Shown piece after piece: positions 60,867 to 64,000 of a stretch of DNA of 64,000 nt. The notes under the pieces were generated by a model. It searched no databases. It was given only the letters and a program-made list of their open reading frames with translations, and was not told the DNA's origin. Origin of the DNA: Cokeromyces recurvatus (Eukaryota; Mucoromycota; Mucoromycetes; Mucorales; Mucoraceae); assembly GCF_025118155.1 (NCBI RefSeq), contig NW_026251406.1, positions 317,501-381,500 on the forward strand. Direction: 5' to 3'. Within the stretch, counting starts at the first letter, position 1, and every line of letters starts with the position of its first letter. The position numbers and the translations under genes were made by a program.

Positions 60867-62730
60867 GATTTTACAAAGTTTTGCTTTGATTGTTTTTAAC
60901 GTATTCATGTAGCATGGTTTGTATTATGCAGTTTTATACCTAGAGCTGATGCATAAATTAGCAAGAGTAGATGCAATTCAAAAGGTTCTTGTGCTAATCC
61001 ATGATATGCTATTTGGTATATACATACATACATACATACATACATACATACATACATACATACATACATACATTCATATATATATATATCTTCATTGTTT
61101 GGTTAAAGAATTATTATTCATGTATTTGTATAGAACATGAAGAAAGAATAGCTTTATTTCATCAAGCTGGTGATAAAGTAAAGGGATTTCCATTTGGACC
61201 TTTTTACAAGTAAATTTAACTTGTATTTTATTTATTGCATACTGATAATATATATATATATATATACAAATATATATTTGTATATAACTTCTAAATAAAG
61301 GGCATTACGTATTGGGGATGAATTCATAGGACTTCAATCTAGCAAAATACTAACGCTTTTAATCTGGTATTATTATAAATATTGAAAATAGGATTATCAG
61401 ATTTTAATATTTAAAACTTATCTAATAGTTCTACATCTCAAAAGAGTAATATTAATATTGAAGAATTATTCAAATGGATGACATTTCAATTACAAAGCCA
61501 TCATCAGCATGTGATCGACCTTAATATTCAAATGCTAGACACACTCTTTCATCTTCCCGAATATAGAAAAGCATTTTGGAATACAAGTCATGCTGTTGAT
61601 TCACTTGTCAATATACTAAAGATTTCATGTTCTAACCAAAAAGATGTTGGACCACAAAAGATGTATGAATTAACGATGGCTATTTGGCTTTTGACATTTG
61701 ATTGTCATATCGCAAGGAATTTAGAAAAGTATATAATAATAGTGTGGCGTAGATGCTATATTGTATTCATGCTAAATATATATGTATACATGTATATACA
61801 TATATAAATATATATCTACATATAGGAAATGTCAGATAATCCCAACTTTAATTGATATTGCTAAATTTGCTGTAAAAGATAAAGTAATTCGCGTTGTTAT
61901 TGCTACTTTTAGGGTACATATACATATATATTATGTAATATGATCAAAATCATCGCATTCTAAATTATATATTCTTATAGAATTTTATTGAAAAGGCGTC
62001 TATGGAAAATATGCCTGCTATGTTAGTCTCCAAATTATTACCTTTATGTGATCATCTTGCTACAAGAAAATGGACAGATCAAGATATTGCAGATGATGTC
62101 CAATTTATTCGATCTGAATTAGAAAAGAGCTTTCAAAGCCGAACGTAAAGAAAGAAAGAAAAGAAAAAAAAAAGTTATCATTTTTTCTTATTCAACGTAT
62201 ATAAAATACATCATATAAATTTATTTATTTATTTATTTATTTTTAGGACATTTGAGGTTTATGCCTCTGAATTGGAAACCGGTATGCTACAATGGAGTCC
62301 CTCTCATTTATCTGAAGTTTTTTGGAAAGAAAATACGAACCGTTTAAATGATAATAATCAAAAATTATTAAAGTAAGAATACACTCCTATTTAGTAATTG
62401 TTTGACAATAGAATGATTTATTTATTTATTTATTTTTTTACGCCTTCAGACAATTAGTGCGTTTATTAAGCTCTTCAACAAATCCTCTTATATTATCTGT
62501 TGCATGTTATGACATTGGCCAATATGCTAAATATAGTGTAAAAGAGGGGAAAAGGTATATATTTGTCTATATCATGAATGAAATAAAACTTTTAATATTT
62601 TATTTATTTTAGACACTTACAATCATTGGGTGCTAAGCAGAGAGTTATGGAATTAATGACTCATGAAAATTCAGATGTTAGATATCATGCTCTTTTAGCT
62701 ACTCAAAAGTATTTTTCAATAGTACAGTAA
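60502..62730 (+). CDS. vma13: V-type proton ATPase subunit H
   Basis: Regulatory subunit of the V1 sector of the vacuolar proton pump; it bridges V1 and the stator and silences free V1. About 11 short exons over 2.2 kb. MVQTNSEIIVRDFETNNSQY and SHPYLDDVLNKIR begin the helical repeat domain. Then KYRNVGLLTENEVAMI, HGLYYAVLYLELMHKL, EHEERIALFHQAGDK, ALRIGDEFIGLQSSKI, WMTFQLQSHHQHVIDLNIQM and ELTMAIWLLTFDCHIARNLEK follow. The C-terminal armadillo-like part has IIPTLIDIAKFAVKDKVIRV, TFEVYASELETGMLQWSPSH, WKENTNRLN and a conserved end QLVRLLSSSTNPLILSVACY, VMELMTHENSDVRYHALLA. Stop TAA 62728-62730. Every junction keeps the frame with GT-AG. About 440 residues, typical. Assignment secure. Confidence 0.95.
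61018..61075. repeat. (TACA)n tetranucleotide microsatellite
   Basis: About fourteen ACAT/TACA units inside an intron of the V-ATPase H gene, 3' to the GGTATATA donor. Confidence 0.9.
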
Positions 62731-62900
62731 AAAAGAAAAAAAAATAAGAAGAAGAAAGACGAAACATAAAGGAATCATATTAGTATTTTGCAGTTATTAA
62801 AATACTTGTCAATAAATACAAACGTTTATATTTATCTTATATTTATAACAAATTCAAATCAAATAAAATTAAATATGTATATCATTTAAGAACATATATA

Positions 62901-64000
62901 TTATTGTATATTTGCAAAGGTCTCGATAATATTGTCTAAACCCTTTTCAAGTATCTCCCATGGAATTGCAAAAGTCAAACGAAAGAATCCAGGAATCTTG
63001 GAATGAAATACAAAACTAGGTGCCATATAGACACCATGATCAATTAAAGTATGCCAAATATACTTCTCGTCTTCATGAGTAATTTCATTGAAATTCTTCT
63101 TTAAGAGAGATCGAATATCGATCAAGAAAAAGAGACCAGCCTCTCCAGGGATAAAGTTAATTTGATGCTCTTTTAGATATTGTGTTGTTCTGATGTAATT
63201 ATCAGCTAATGCTTGTCTATTTTCTAATATATATCTATGGAATTGATTAAATTAAATGTAATTGTTTAATAATCATATATACTTACTCATCTATCCATCT
63301 TTCGTCTTTAAACCAATTACAAAGTAAACGATCTGTAATAGTTGATGTATAACTGAATATTCTATTTATGTGTATTAGGTAAGCCTTTTTTTTTTATGTA
63401 CACTCTAAAAAGAAAAAAAACTTACGAACTACGAGAAAGCGCCTTTCTTAAATTTTCATTAAATTGGTCAATGATAAAACCCACTCGAAATCCATTAAGT
63501 GCAAAATCTTTAGACATACCGTAGATGACATGAACCAGAGAAGGATGAATAAGCTTTTTGTAATCCAAGCTTAAAGCAGAAATAAAAACGGACTTATCAG
63601 TTTTCTCAACTATATGACTATAAGTAGATAAAGCATAGATCTCATCAAAAACAATATGTAAGTTATGGTTAGAAGCAAAGATAAGATACGTTTCCAAATC
63701 TTTACGAGAATAGCATCTAAAGATATATATATATATATATATATATTTATTTATTTATTATTATTTTAATGAAGTTAGGATGAATACTAGAAATACATAC
63801 CTTCCTAATGGATTATCTGGATTTGTAATCAAGATAGACGTAATACGCTTGCCTTCACTTTTAGTCTTTTGATAGACTCTTTCCAGTTCATTACCATCTA
63901 CTGTCATGTCAGTCAATGTATGAGGAAAGACTTCAATAATCTTGACTCCGGTCTGAACCGAGACATCCAAGTCAAATGCACCATAATAAGGGCCTGGGAT
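62901..64000 (-). CDS. Class I/II aminotransferase, ACC-synthase-like (N-terminus cut by window edge)
   Basis: PLP-dependent enzyme of fold type I. Visible exons, read from 64000: PGPYYGAFDLDVSVQTGVKI, then ITSILITNPDNPLGR (NPxNP-type carboxylate/PLP motif). The next exon gives HNLHIVFDEIYALSTYS (Asp/Tyr pair at PLP), VIYGMSKDFALNGFRVGFI (Schiff-base Lys in SKD), and after introns YTSTITDRLLCNWFKDERWI and PGEAGLFFLIDIRSLL. The end FRLTFAIPWEILEKGLDNII contains the conserved substrate Arg. Stop TAA at 62901-62903. The SKDFALNGFRVG block resembles 1-aminocyclopropane-1-carboxylate synthases, but fungal members often do other reactions. The first part of the gene is outside the window. Confidence 0.9.

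Overview
This window is nuclear DNA from a fungus. It is very A/T-rich, with genes on both strands split by many short introns (roughly 50-120 nt, mostly GTAAGT-like donors and TAG acceptors). The gene set fits a filamentous, respiring, early-diverging fungus. It includes a mitochondrial RNA polymerase, a complex I B12 subunit (absent from budding yeasts such as Saccharomyces), an NDR/Cbk1 kinase, a Dma1-type FHA-RING ligase, a muniscin, a Zn2Cys6 factor, Tudor-SN and a GlcNAc-6-P deacetylase. I infer Mucoromycota, most likely a Mucorales-like mould, but no rRNA or other marker fixes this. I saw no bacterial-style operon, no CRISPR array and no convincing tRNA or rRNA gene. LAYOUT: 1-1119 is a Kin4-like kinase, cut by the window edge (-). 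3223-4493 is a ZNF207/BuGZ-type zinc finger protein (-). 6415-8970 is a kelch membrane protein (+). 10150-10575 is a small protein with two zinc-knuckle-like motifs (+). 10830-11351 is a helical protein (-). 12073-12465 is a small hypothetical (+). 14389-16245 is Cbk1/Orb6 (-). 19037-19971 is an HD-domain hydrolase (+). 19996-21786 is a Dma1-type E3 (-). 22720-23692 is a secreted protein (+). 25323-27261 is a SUN-domain protein (+). 27531-29978 is CWF19 (-). 31060-32228 is NOSIP (+). 32373-35254 is Tudor-SN (-). 37385-38843 is nagA (+). 39101-40404 is a ZGPAT-like G-patch protein (-). 41552-41883 is ribosomal protein eL39 (-). 43183-44355 is an ING-family PHD protein (-). 45654-48557 is a Syp1/FCHo muniscin (+). 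48774-52873 is the mitochondrial RNA polymerase (-). 53365-53838 is a two-TM protein (+). 53971-56778 is a Zn2Cys6 transcription factor (+). 57073-57279 is NDUFB3 (-). 58980-60094 is an acidic repeat protein (+). 60502-62730 is V-ATPase subunit H (+). 62901-64000 is an ACC-synthase-like aminotransferase, cut by the window edge (-). THEMES: the genes are a normal eukaryotic mix, not a cluster. Shared threads are polarity and mitotic control (Kin4-like, Cbk1, Dma1, BuGZ-like), nuclear and RNA functions (SUN, CWF19, NOSIP, Tudor-SN, ING), endomembrane and endocytic functions (muniscin, V-ATPase) and mitochondria (Rpo41, NDUFB3). The most unusual non-genic signals are a 1.05 kb element with ~165 bp near-identical inverted arms between Tudor-SN and nagA (35465-36515), a G/C-rich segment at ~13510-13636 with mutually exclusive hairpins, three GGACCCTT copies upstream of nagA, and poly(A)/poly(T) tracts of 40-70 nt inside introns and leaders. 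I found no clearly new multi-gene system.
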